Assembly: GCA_963674475.2 (NCBI GenBank)
Contig: CAXXFQ010000033.1
Coordinates: 62,001 to 126,000 of the forward strand
Direction of reading: 5' to 3'
DNA: 64,000 nucleotides
Origin: CAXXFQ01 sp963674475
Lineage (GTDB): Bacteria; Planctomycetota; Planctomycetia; Pirellulales; Thermoguttaceae
Each line of letters opens with the position of its first letter. Position 1 is the stretch's first letter. The notes under the pieces are model-generated. The model had not been told where the DNA came from and ran no database searches. It saw only the letters and a program-made list of their open reading frames with translations. Shown here piece after piece: positions 35,679-43,814 of this stretch. Made by a program: the position numbers and the translations under genes.

Positions 35679-36136
35679 CAGGGCCTCATTCGCTCAGGGG
35701 ACCGGAATGACCGGCTGGTCAGAGTGTCCAATATAGTAGATTGGTCGTTTTTCCCGTAGGCGAATCGGTCGTTTTGTCTTCTCGAAAACGTCTTGCCCGT
35801 CAGTACGAGATAGGTCCCCCCCTCTTTCGGCTTGTTTTGTGAGTTAAAATAGATAAAAGGCTTTTCGTGTGGGGCGTTATCTCCGGTTTTTACCGGCTTA
35901 GCCCGGCTCAGACCGAAAAATTTTTCTTTTTTCGAACCCATACGGCCTTCGTTCCGTATAAGAAAGGTTGGATTGCTTTTTGTATACGCCGTGAAAGTCC
36001 TGCAATTCAATTTAATCATTATTATCGCTACATCTACCGAAGGCGTGCCGTTTGACTGAGGACGATCTCGTCACGACGATTTTTGCCCGGTCGGCCACCT
36101 CCTTTTTCTTATCAGACTTCAAGAGGCACAACGAGA
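35679..36136. other. Divergent intergenic region (POT gene / ABC cluster)
   Basis: AT-rich stretch with TTAATCATTATTATCGC near 36,010-36,030. It must hold the promoters of both divergent genes. I looked for a Zur-type palindrome because the ABC cluster looks zinc-related, but found no convincing one. Confidence 0.35.
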
Positions 36137-36817
36137 ATGCTCGAATTACGAGAAGTCAAAAAGTCGTTTACCGAGCCGAACGGCGGCGATTTGCCGATCC
36201 TCGACATCGACCATTTCCGGCTCGACGAGGGAGAACAGATGGCCCTGGTCGGCCGCAGCGGCTGTGGCAAGACGACTTTGCTGTACGTCGTTTCCGGGAT
36301 CAGTCGACCCAACTCGGGGCGAGTCATGATCGGCGAATGGGACATCACCCTGTTCACCGAAGCCGAATCGGACCGGTTCCGCGCCGAACAGATCGGTTAC
36401 GTCTTCCAGACGTTCAACCTGCTGCCCGGCTTCAGCGCGCTGGAAAACGTCTTGCTGGGGATGCGGTTCGGCACCGGGCGTCCGGACCGACGGCGAGCCA
36501 AAGAACTGTTGGACCGTGTCGGACTGGGCCATCGGATGACCCACCGGCCGGGCCAGCTCTCGGTCGGCGAACAGCAACGGGTCTCGGTCGCCCGCGCGTT
36601 GGCCAACCGGCCCCGTTTGGTCCTGGCCGACGAACCGACTGCCAACGTCGACTCGGGACACCAGCAAGAAGTGGTCGACATGCTTCGCGACACCTGCCGC
36701 GAGGAGAACGTCGCCCTGTTGGTCGTGACCCACACGCCTGAAGTGGCCAACCAGTTCGACCGAATCGACAACCTCGAACTCTTTAATAAAGCGGCCGTTC
36801 AATATGTGGCAAGCTGA
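36137..36817 (+). CDS. ABC transporter ATPase (LolD/MacB type)
   Basis: 226 residues. Walker A VGRSGCGKTT (about residues 37-46), Q-loop YVFQTFN, signature LSVGEQQRVSV (about residues 141-151, LSVGE form) and Walker B RLVLADEPTANVD (about residues 162-174) with the H-loop VVTHTPE. It belongs to the LolD/MacB class, which pairs with FtsX-type permeases such as the next gene. ATG 36,137 is chosen over the longer frame. The 3' end (last codons NKAAVQYVAS) is tandemly duplicated downstream. The downstream gene is the permease, then DUF3299: a three-gene unit. Confidence 0.9.
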   Translation: MLELREVKKSFTEPNGGDLPILDIDHFRLDEGEQMALVGRSGCGKTTLLYVVSGISRPNSGRVMIGEWDITLFTEAESDRFRAEQIGYVFQTFNLLPGFSALENVLLGMRFGTGRPDRRRAKELLDRVGLGHRMTHRPGQLSVGEQQRVSVARALANRPRLVLADEPTANVDSGHQQEVVDMLRDTCREENVALLVVTHTPEVANQFDRIDNLELFNKAAVQYVAS

Positions 36818-36976
36818 AAAGGTTTGATGAGGTTTGTTTTTGCTCGAATCTTTCCATGAAAAATAAGGCGGCCGTCCAGTATGTGGCGAACTGAAAAGGT
36901 TTGGCGAGGTTTGTTTTTTGCTCGAACCTTTTCATGAAAAATAAAGCGGCCGTTCAATATGTGGCGAACTGAAAAT
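36785..36976 (+). repeat. 2.5 tandem copies of the ATPase gene 3' end
   Basis: A unit of 77-78 bases starting AATAAAGCGGCCGT at 36,785, 36,862 and 36,940 (last copy partial) covers the last codons of the ATPase gene plus its downstream region. Each copy keeps the codons for AAVQYVA and a stop codon. Confidence 0.8.
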
Positions 36977-37058
36977 CGCCTTCAATTTGACGCTCAAACC
37001 GTTCGAAAAATATTTAGAAATACCAAGAAATCCTCTTCTTCGATAAGCGTGTAAACTC

Positions 37059-38444
37059 ATGAGTCTTTGGAAAATCGCTTGGCGTAGTATTCAGCAACGA
37101 TCGTTGGCTTCGATTTTGACCGCGTTTGCCATGGGGCTGGGCGTGGCGCTGGTCGTCGCCGTTTTGGTAATTTACGGAGTGATCGACAAATCGTTCCGAC
37201 GCGGTTCGCAAGGGTACGACCTGATTGTCGGGCCGAAGGCCGGGTCGCTGGACGTCGTACTCAACACGGTCTTCCATCTGGGCAGTTCGCCCGGCACGAT
37301 CCCGTATAAGTATTACGAAGAGCTCAACTCGGGCCGATTCTCTTCGGCGGTCGAGACGGCCGTTCCGGTCTGCATGGGGCACGTCTATCGGGGCCAAGCG
37401 GTCATCGCCACGATCCCCGACATGTTCGATCGGCTGACCTATCGGAACGATCAACCGTACGAGTTCGCCGAAGGAAAAAATCTCAGCCTCGAAAAACCGT
37501 TTACCGCCGTTCTCGGTTCGACGGCCGCAAAAAAACTCCACCTGAAGCTCGGCGATACCCTTCGACCCAGTCACACGGGGGTCGTTTATTCGAAAAAAGA
37601 CAAAAACGGTGAACCGTCGGAGGAGGACAACCATCATCCGCCGTTTGAAGTGGTCGGAATCCTCAAGCATACGGGCACGCCCAACGACCAGGCGGTTTTT
37701 ATCGACCTCGACGGTTTTTATAAGATGCCCTGCCACAACGTGGCCGCGTCGAGCGCCGAACAGTTCATGAAGGCCAAACCGTCCGACGAGCATGCCCATG
37801 ATGATCATGCTCATGAAGCCGTGGCGATTGCCACCGACGGGGATCACGCTCACGAAGACGGAGATGCGCACGAACACCATCACCACGGTCCGCGGATGAT
37901 TTCGGCCGTTCTGGTCAAAAAGAATTGGTCCAATCCGAGTCTGGCGATGAGTCTTCCGGGCCTCATCGACGAAGAGCCCGAGGCCCTGGCTATCGAACCG
38001 GCCGTCGAAATTACCAAACTGTTCGACAGCATCGTCGGTAACGTCCAGTTGATCCTTTTGATCCTGGCCGTCTTGGTCGTCGTCGTCGCCGGAGTGGGAA
38101 TCTTGGTCAGTATCTACAACTCAATGAGCGACCGACGCCACTCGATCGCCGTGATGCGGGCCCTCGGCGCCAGTCGACTCCATGTCGGGTCGATCATCCT
38201 GCTCGAATCGATTTTGCTCTCGTTGGGCGGAGGCCTTTTGGGGCTGGCGATGGGCCACGCTCTGGTTGGCTGTTTGGCCCCGACGATCGCCGAGAATCTG
38301 GGCGTCATGGTCAATCCGCTCCAATTCCAACTCGACGAACTGGTCCTGATCCCCGGTCTGTTGGTTTTAGCCACCCTGGTCGGCTACATCCCGGCGGCGG
38401 TCGCCTATCGGACCGACGTGGCCAAGGGGCTGGCCTCGAATTAA
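37059..38444 (+). CDS. FtsX/MacB-type ABC permease with His-rich loop
   Basis: 461 residues. One N-terminal membrane helix (about residues 18-41), a long extracytoplasmic domain (about residues 42-325), then three helices (about residues 328-355, 375-410 and 425-450) in the FtsX/MacB layout. The unusual part is a loop at residues 243-277 with 11 His and many Asp/Glu, in runs such as DEHAHDDHAH and AHEHHHHG, the kind of sequence that binds Zn, Cu, Ni or Co. This supports a metal-linked role, together with the ATPase before it and the DUF3299 protein after it. The ATG at 37,059 is the first after the duplicated region. Confidence 0.85.
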   Translation: MSLWKIAWRSIQQRSLASILTAFAMGLGVALVVAVLVIYGVIDKSFRRGSQGYDLIVGPKAGSLDVVLNTVFHLGSSPGTIPYKYYEELNSGRFSSAVETAVPVCMGHVYRGQAVIATIPDMFDRLTYRNDQPYEFAEGKNLSLEKPFTAVLGSTAAKKLHLKLGDTLRPSHTGVVYSKKDKNGEPSEEDNHHPPFEVVGILKHTGTPNDQAVFIDLDGFYKMPCHNVAASSAEQFMKAKPSDEHAHDDHAHEAVAIATDGDHAHEDGDAHEHHHHGPRMISAVLVKKNWSNPSLAMSLPGLIDEEPEALAIEPAVEITKLFDSIVGNVQLILLILAVLVVVVAGVGILVSIYNSMSDRRHSIAVMRALGASRLHVGSIILLESILLSLGGGLLGLAMGHALVGCLAPTIAENLGVMVNPLQFQLDELVLIPGLLVLATLVGYIPAAVAYRTDVAKGLASN

Positions 38445-38500
38445 GCGGCAAACCGATATCGAACCAACCACGGTTTTTCCAAAGTAGCAAAAAAGAAACG

Positions 38501-39238
38501 ATGAGCCAGAACGACTCGCGCGAACCGACCCACTCCGATTCCGTCCCCGCGGCCGAGAAGCAGAAGCAATGTCGCTATATGGGCCGACGCTTTGAAGAAC
38601 AGGCCCAACGCGGCTACCGACATGTCAGCCGCATGGCGGTCGCCAGCTTGACGATGGGGATCTTGTCAATCTTGATCATGTTCGGCTGGCCGATGGTGTT
38701 GTTCCCTATTGGCGGTATCTTTTTTGGGGTGCTGGCCTTGCGGCAGATTCAGTTTTCGACCGGCGAGATGACCGGTAAGAAGATAGCGGTAAGCGGGATT
38801 GCCTGTTCGGTCGGCCTGGGCCTTTTGGGGTTGGGTTTTTTGGTCCTCATTGCCTTCAACGAGGTGCCCCTAGGCTACCACGAACTGACCTTCCTCGAGC
38901 TTCAACCGGACGAAGAAAACGAAGGGGAACTGATCCCCAAAGAGATTCTCGATCTGGAAGGGAAAAATATCTATCTCCACGGCTACATGTATCCCGGGAG
39001 TCGGATGACCGGGATTCAGGAATTTATCCTGGTTCCGACACTCCAACACTGCAAATTCTGCGCACGCCAACTCAAATCGACCGAAATGGTCAAGGTTCGC
39101 ACGGTCGGCGACGTCTTGTTCGACTTCTCCAACCATCCGATCGGCGTCGGCGGTAAACTGAGGATCGACCCGAACGAAGCGATGAAACCGCTCGGAGGCA
39201 TGCCGTATCTCATCGAAGCGGACTATTCCTACCGGTAG
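38501..39238 (+). CDS. DUF3299 protein with DUF4190-like membrane N-terminus
   Basis: 245 residues. Two N-terminal membrane helices (about residues 46-70 and 92-118; DUF4190-like), then an extracytoplasmic DUF3299-like domain with LHGYMYPGSRM, FILVPTLQHCKFCARQL (a CxxC) and GGKLRIDPNEAM. DUF3299 proteins occur next to MacB/LolD-type ABC genes in zinc-responsive clusters in Vibrio and Pseudomonas (from memory, the zrg and PA4063-PA4066 groups), which suggests the same transport unit here. ATG 38,501, 56 bases after the permease stop, so one operon. Confidence 0.75.
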   Translation: MSQNDSREPTHSDSVPAAEKQKQCRYMGRRFEEQAQRGYRHVSRMAVASLTMGILSILIMFGWPMVLFPIGGIFFGVLALRQIQFSTGEMTGKKIAVSGIACSVGLGLLGLGFLVLIAFNEVPLGYHELTFLELQPDEENEGELIPKEILDLEGKNIYLHGYMYPGSRMTGIQEFILVPTLQHCKFCARQLKSTEMVKVRTVGDVLFDFSNHPIGVGGKLRIDPNEAMKPLGGMPYLIEADYSYR

Positions 39239-39840
39239 CCCCCTGGCGTCGGCAAAGAGCTTGGCAGTATACGAACCTCGCATAAACCTTGAGGTTTACG
39301 GGGAGGCTAGTGGCCCCGTAGGATTTTTTACCTGTACCGCCTGTGCTGGTCGCACCTTTCATGATCCCTCTGGTTGATGGGTTTTTGCTGACTATTTCTT
39401 TTTCACGGGGTCGATAGCTTTTTTAGATCAAGAGGCATTTCGACGCGCCAGACGAGAAGATGCAGAACAGTCTGTTCCAGTGAAATCCCCCCCCTGTTCG
39501 CTGGTTCGGTATCGACTGTACGGGGTAATGGCCTGTTCGATAGTTTCGCCTTGGAGCGGTTTTTGTTAAGGCATGGCATCTTCTCGGGTTATCAGAAAGA
39601 CCCTGAGGCACCCGGATGCAACTTGGGTGTCGCAACGTCCTTGCTCGTTTGCGAGAAGATAACGCTTTATCAGCCGAGTCGCTCTAACTGAGATTGGCCC
39701 GAATCGACTGGAAGCTCAGATTAGTCTCGTTTTTTGGTAATCTTGCCCAAAACCAAAGTGACGAGTGGTTGCTTTTTGCTCCGATCCGGGAGAACGGAAT
39801 CACCGTGAAAAAACAACTGGGTAGAGGGGGACCTGGTGCC
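39239..39840. other. Intergenic region with a terminator
   Basis: About 600 bases before the porin gene. TACGGGG (39,298-39,304) and CCCCGTA (39,314-39,320) followed by six T form a probable terminator of the ABC operon. The rest shows no gene. Confidence 0.45.
39298..39328 (+). terminator. Probable intrinsic terminator of the ABC/DUF3299 operon
   Basis: Seven-base stem TACGGGG/CCCCGTA with a nine-base loop, then GGATTTTTT. It lies 60 bases past the DUF3299 stop. Confidence 0.6.
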
Positions 39841-41676
39841 ATGAGACCGACCATACAAATTCTGCCGACTGCGGTAGTCCTGTTTTCTTTTCTGGCCGCT
39901 TTTGACTCATCCTCGGCGGCGCAAACCGTTCAGCCGAACGCGTCGTCGGCCCGACTGCCGATGGCCGCCTCGGTTGCGTCGATGACCCCGGTTCAAAACG
40001 GTCCGGCGCAAAGCGATGTCGTTCCGCCGAACAGCCCGGGCGTCTTCCCTTGGCAGCAAGCCCGCCATGCCGCGCCGTTGAATCAGGAAACCGGTTCGAA
40101 CCAATCCGGTCCGGTCCAACACGATTCCTCGGTCATTCCGGTTTCGGCCTATTCGCGTCCCGGTTCCGATCCGAACGCGGTTTCCTTGGTCGTCCCGCAT
40201 CCAAGCGACCGTGTTCTTTCGGAAGAAGGGCCCGTTTTCCCGAATTATGTCGCGCCGAGGGCGGTCGCACCCTATGTCGCATCGCCCGCGTTACCGACGC
40301 CCGCGTTACCGACGCCCGCAATGGCCATGCCGACGGTTGCCACCCAAATCCAACCGAATCCGCTGGTTGCCCAGAATCAAGATACTGCCGAAAACGATAC
40401 CCGTTTACGACTTGGTCAACTCGAAGCCGAAACCAACATGCTTCGTGAGAAGTTGGCCATTCTGGAATCGAATACGGTTCGAAGCGGGCTTCCTACCCTC
40501 TCGGACGAAGCCGGCGATGTCGATTTTATTACCCAGGCCCAACTTCGCGCCGCCATGAAACGGAATGCATGGCGCAAGGGCGATTTCACCTTCACGCCGT
40601 ACGGATTCTTAATGGTTTCGACCGTCTATGAAACGGCCCGAAGCGTGCCCGGCGAAATCATCCTGTGGGTCCAATCGGCCGACGTCCGTGAAGGGGACGC
40701 CTTCTATATCGATCCGAAATCGTCCCGACTGGGACTCGATATCGGCGGCCCCAAGGTCTGCTTCTTCGACTATTACCAGATGTCAGGCCGTTTCGAGGTC
40801 GACTTCCAAGGGAACTACCTCCAACGGAACAAGGGGACCCTCCTGTTCCGCCAAGGGTATATCAATTTTGCCAACAAGAACAGCCGAATCCTTCTCGGTC
40901 AAACCTGGGACGTCATCTCGCCCCTGTTCCCCGGAACGCTCAACTACATCCCCGGATGTGCCGCCGGTAATATCGGCTACCGTCGTCCCCAGATTCGCTA
41001 CGAACGTTATCACTACCTTTCCTCCAAGCTCAAGTGGACCAACCAGCTTTCCGGGAACCTGGCCGTACCGGTCGATTTCGCCACCGACCCGACTTGCACC
41101 TGCTTGAACTCCGGCTGGCCGGTCTTGGAAGGGCGTACCGCGATCACGTGGGGACATCGGGAAGGTCCGTGTGCGTTGCCCAAAGAGCTTGGCCTCTACG
41201 GCCATATCGGCGAGAACGAGTATCTCGTCGACCGGCCCGGACTCCGTGACACGATCGGACGTCGGACCTGGTGTGCCGGTCTCGACTTCAAGTACCCGAT
41301 TAACCAACGCACGACCTTTTCCGCCGAGTGTTTCATGGGCGAAACCCTGGCCACCTTCTTCGGCGGTGTCTTTCAGGGAATCAACCTTCAAAACTTCGAT
41401 CCCATTCGAACCTACGGCGGCTGGGTCGACTTGAAGCACCTCTGGACCGATCGGTTCTTTTCCCATATCGGCTTCTGTCTCGACGACCCGATCAACTCCG
41501 ACCTGACTTACGCCAGCGGTCGAATCTATAACCACCAGGGCTACGTCAACTGGAACTACATGCTGACCAAAACCTTCCGGCTCGGTTTCGAAGTCTCGCT
41601 CTGGAAAACCCTCTATAAAGACCTCGACCCCGGCGAATCCACCCGATTCGACTTCATGGCCAAATGGAGCTTTTAG
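39841..41676 (+). CDS. Outer-membrane porin, DcaP/planctomycete type
   Basis: 611 residues. The start at ATG 39,841 begins a signal peptide (MRPTIQILPTAVVLFSFLAA, cut near SSAAQ). About residues 30-185 are Pro/Ala/Gln-rich and probably disordered. A coiled-coil stretch (about 185-215, LRLGQLEAETNMLREKLAIL) follows, as in DcaP-like trimeric porins. The rest is beta-barrel-like with FTFTPYGFLMVSTVYE, GLDIGGPKVCFF and FEVDFQGNYLQ. It ends in KWSF, a C-terminal Phe as typical for outer-membrane barrels. A few Cys residues (CTCLNSG) are unusual. Role: uptake of small anions or sugars. RBS AGAGGGGGA is upstream. Confidence 0.75.
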   Translation: MRPTIQILPTAVVLFSFLAAFDSSSAAQTVQPNASSARLPMAASVASMTPVQNGPAQSDVVPPNSPGVFPWQQARHAAPLNQETGSNQSGPVQHDSSVIPVSAYSRPGSDPNAVSLVVPHPSDRVLSEEGPVFPNYVAPRAVAPYVASPALPTPALPTPAMAMPTVATQIQPNPLVAQNQDTAENDTRLRLGQLEAETNMLREKLAILESNTVRSGLPTLSDEAGDVDFITQAQLRAAMKRNAWRKGDFTFTPYGFLMVSTVYETARSVPGEIILWVQSADVREGDAFYIDPKSSRLGLDIGGPKVCFFDYYQMSGRFEVDFQGNYLQRNKGTLLFRQGYINFANKNSRILLGQTWDVISPLFPGTLNYIPGCAAGNIGYRRPQIRYERYHYLSSKLKWTNQLSGNLAVPVDFATDPTCTCLNSGWPVLEGRTAITWGHREGPCALPKELGLYGHIGENEYLVDRPGLRDTIGRRTWCAGLDFKYPINQRTTFSAECFMGETLATFFGGVFQGINLQNFDPIRTYGGWVDLKHLWTDRFFSHIGFCLDDPINSDLTYASGRIYNHQGYVNWNYMLTKTFRLGFEVSLWKTLYKDLDPGESTRFDFMAKWSF

Positions 41677-41785
41677 TTTGGTGCTTCCGCACCGTCGCAT
41701 CAACCCGCTCCCGTTGGTCGCTGGTATCGAACGAAGAGAAAATACCTTTTCTCGGTGGAAATGTGGAGGAGGAAACGGCGGGGCA
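41677..41785 (+). repeat. Intergenic repeat family B, copy 3 (after porin)
   Basis: Begins with GGTGCTTCCGCACC directly after the porin stop, then CAACCCGCTCCCGTTGG, and a second hairpin GAGAAAA...TTTTCTC (41,736-41,755). It ends in GGAGGAAACGGCGGGG. Confidence 0.8.
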
Positions 41786-41791
41786 TTAATA

Positions 41792-41953
41792 CTGAACGAA
41801 GAAAAGACTAAAAGAGACAAGTAAAGAAAAGAGGGATTGCGTAGCAATCCCGTTCCAAAAAGTTTTTGAAGGGGTTTTAGGGGAAACAATTTTCAAAATG
41901 TTTCCCCTAATTAAAAAAACAGGCGACGGCACAGCCGCCGCTCCTCTTTTCCT
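41792..41953 (+). repeat. 3'-end repeat family A, copy 5 (porin)
   Basis: A-rich tract, GGGATTGCGTAGCAATCCC hairpin (41,832-41,850), CCAAAAAGTTTTTG palindrome, GGGGAAACA/TGTTTCCCC hairpin, and GGCGACGGC/GCCGCCGCT. It lies 115 bases past the porin stop because a family B copy is inserted between. Confidence 0.85.
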
Positions 41954-41955
41954 TC

Positions 41956-42008
41956 TTGGACCAGTGCTTCTGCACTTAGGATTAAACCCGCTCGATACTA
42001 GCGACCCG
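41956..42008 (+). repeat. Intergenic repeat family B, partial copy 4
   Basis: AGTGCTTCTGCACT hairpin, then ATTAAACCCGCTCGATACT; the rest of the family B sequence is missing. It is followed directly by a MITE-like element. Confidence 0.6.
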
Positions 42009-42027
42009 CGCCGGGAGCGGGCAAGTG

Positions 42028-42195
42028 CTAGAGGACATTTCAAAACCTCAATTTGGACTGCAAGCGGTCTTTTTGTCCGCTGAACTGCGTCGCAAAATCT
42101 CGCCATATCGCCTAATATGCCTGCGATTTTGCTCCTTGCCAGCGAACAAAAATCCCTGCTTTCGCAAGCAAAGCAGGTTTTGAAACGCCCTCTAA
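42028..42195. mobile_element. MITE-like element with 21-base inverted ends
   Basis: CTAGAGGACATTTCAAAACC (from 42,028) is an inverted copy, with about three mismatches, of the end at 42,175-42,195 (AGGTTTTGAAACGCCCTCTA). The 168 bases between hold no gene, but have inner hairpins such as GCAAGCGGTC/GTCCGC and GCTTTCGCAAGC. It lies within a stack of other repeats next to the porin. Confidence 0.6.
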
Positions 42196-42209
42196 CGGTG
42201 CGGTAGCAC

Positions 42210-42533
42210 CTACAAAGAAGCCGGTTCGAGGATTTGAAGCGAGCTGGTTTTGACGAGCCCCTTTTGCTTGACTTCTTTCCGGTACGCCAACATGTGCGGG
42301 GCCATCAGATGGTCTTCCAACGCCTCGACACTTTCCCACTTCTCGACAATCACGACCGTGTTCGGCCGGAGCGGGCCCTGCGCTTTGAGGGTTGTTTCAA
42401 TGTCGACCATCGGCCCATATTCGAGACAACCGGCTTCTTCGAGGACCTTCGGGGCCAGGGCGTGGAAGATTTCTAAAAAAGCGTCACGGCAGCCGTCGGC
42501 CGTTTCAATCGTGGCGAGGACACGGATCATCAT
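42210..42533 (-). CDS. Antibiotic biosynthesis monooxygenase (ABM) family protein
   Basis: 107 residues of the dimeric alpha+beta-barrel type (ABM/YgiN). The core reads VLATIETADGCRDAFLEIF, EEAGCLEYG and VIVEKWESVEALEDHLMAPHM; the His near the end (DHLMAPHM) is conserved in YgiN-like quinol monooxygenases. Roles of the family are oxidation of aromatic or quinol compounds without cofactor, or small-molecule binding. Start is one of two ATGs (42,531-42,533 or the next). It follows the MenC-like gene by 31 bases and is likely co-transcribed with it. Confidence 0.8.
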   Translation of the reverse strand: MMIRVLATIETADGCRDAFLEIFHALAPKVLEEAGCLEYGPMVDIETTLKAQGPLRPNTVVIVEKWESVEALEDHLMAPHMLAYRKEVKQKGLVKTSSLQILEPASL

Positions 42534-42563
42534 GGTCTCTCGAAAAAAAGGTTGGGGTGGCTG

Positions 42564-43673
42564 CTAGAGCTTGACGTGGTCGACCGTGTATTTTTCGAGC
42601 CAATCCTTGTCCGGTTCGATTCCGATTCCCGGCTCGGTCCAGAGTTTCGTCCCAAGCACGCCGTCGGCCAGCGTCTTTTCGATCGGCTCGGCCACGTCGG
42701 TTTCGAACCAGGTTTCACCTAGAAAATCGTCGGTCGGGTAGGTGAAATTTTCTTTGGTGGCCAAGGCCAGTCCGGCTCGAATGCCGATGGCCGTTTGAGG
42801 ATTGGCGCCAACCCAACAGGGGATCTTTTCTTCGAGGCACGTGTCGTGGATCTCGACGGCCGGGGTCAGACCGCCGACCTGGCCCGGTTTGACGTTGATA
42901 TAGCGACAGCTTTTCAGCTCCAGAGCCGTCTCGGCCCGCGCGGGGGTCGTGATCGACTCGTCAAGAGAAAGGGGCGTATGGATTGTCTCTTGGATCATCG
43001 CATGGCCGATCAGGTCGTCGGCCGGAAGCAGCTGCTCGGCCATCTCGAGATGAAAATCGTCCAGCCGACAGAACAGTTCCATATGGTCCAGCCGCATCGA
43101 GCCTTCCGCGTCGATGTGCAATCGATGGGTCGGCAACTCTTGGCGGACGAGGCCCAGGACCTGGAAATCCCAGCCGGGGCGGAACTTCAACTCGATGCGA
43201 GAATAGCCTTGCTCGGCCGCGGCGGAGACCGCTTCGAGAAACGGATCGATCGTGTCCATCCGGTCGAAGCCGATTCCCAATTCGATCCGGTCACGTTTGC
43301 CGCCAAGCAACTCGTGAAGCGGACGTTCTTTTAATTTCGCGTCGAGGTCCCACCAGGCCGTGTCCAGTGCTGCCTTGGCGTATCGGTTTCCCTGAAACGG
43401 TTCGAGTCGCTCTTGAAGATCGTCCCCCGAGCTGACTATTTGACCGACCAGGGCCGGGGCGAACCAGTTTTGGAGTACCTGAAAAACCCCGCCGGCATAT
43501 TCCGAAGCAGCCAGCGGACCGTTGCCCGGCGACGCCTCACCCCAACCGATCGCTTGGCCGCTTTGCATCCGGACCAAAACGGTCTCGAAATGCGGATAGG
43601 CATGCGCGCCGACCGGAAGTGGTTTTTTCAGCGGCACGGCCACGCGAAACAGTTCGATCGACTCAATCAACAT
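42564..43673 (-). CDS. MenC/N-acylamino acid racemase-like enolase superfamily enzyme
   Basis: 369 residues. The start at ATG 43,671-43,673 has AAGGAA upstream. The enolase capping region ends in YAKAALDTAWWDLDAKL, and the barrel carries RIELKFRPGWD (about residues 159-169), LHIDAEGS with metal ligand Asp/Glu (about residues 185-192), PLSLDESI (about residues 233-240) and INVKPGQVGG (catalytic Lys). In NAAAR/OSBS the first motif is KxK; here it reads ELK, so the first Lys is Glu while the second, the acid/base, is kept. Family activities are o-succinylbenzoate synthesis and N-acyl amino acid racemisation. No other men gene is seen nearby, so racemase or a new substrate is likely. Confidence 0.8.
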   Translation of the reverse strand: MLIESIELFRVAVPLKKPLPVGAHAYPHFETVLVRMQSGQAIGWGEASPGNGPLAASEYAGGVFQVLQNWFAPALVGQIVSSGDDLQERLEPFQGNRYAKAALDTAWWDLDAKLKERPLHELLGGKRDRIELGIGFDRMDTIDPFLEAVSAAAEQGYSRIELKFRPGWDFQVLGLVRQELPTHRLHIDAEGSMRLDHMELFCRLDDFHLEMAEQLLPADDLIGHAMIQETIHTPLSLDESITTPARAETALELKSCRYINVKPGQVGGLTPAVEIHDTCLEEKIPCWVGANPQTAIGIRAGLALATKENFTYPTDDFLGETWFETDVAEPIEKTLADGVLGTKLWTEPGIGIEPDKDWLEKYTVDHVKL

Positions 43674-43814
43674 AGACGGATTCCTTTCGACGCGCGCTGC
43701 TCCTATGGGTTTTGCCCGAAACGGCGAGGGCGCGCTCATCCGATTGCGTTTCCAAGAACTTGTTTTGAAAATCGCCTTCTGCCCGATGGCGAAATTGGAT
43801 TTTTAAAACACGTT

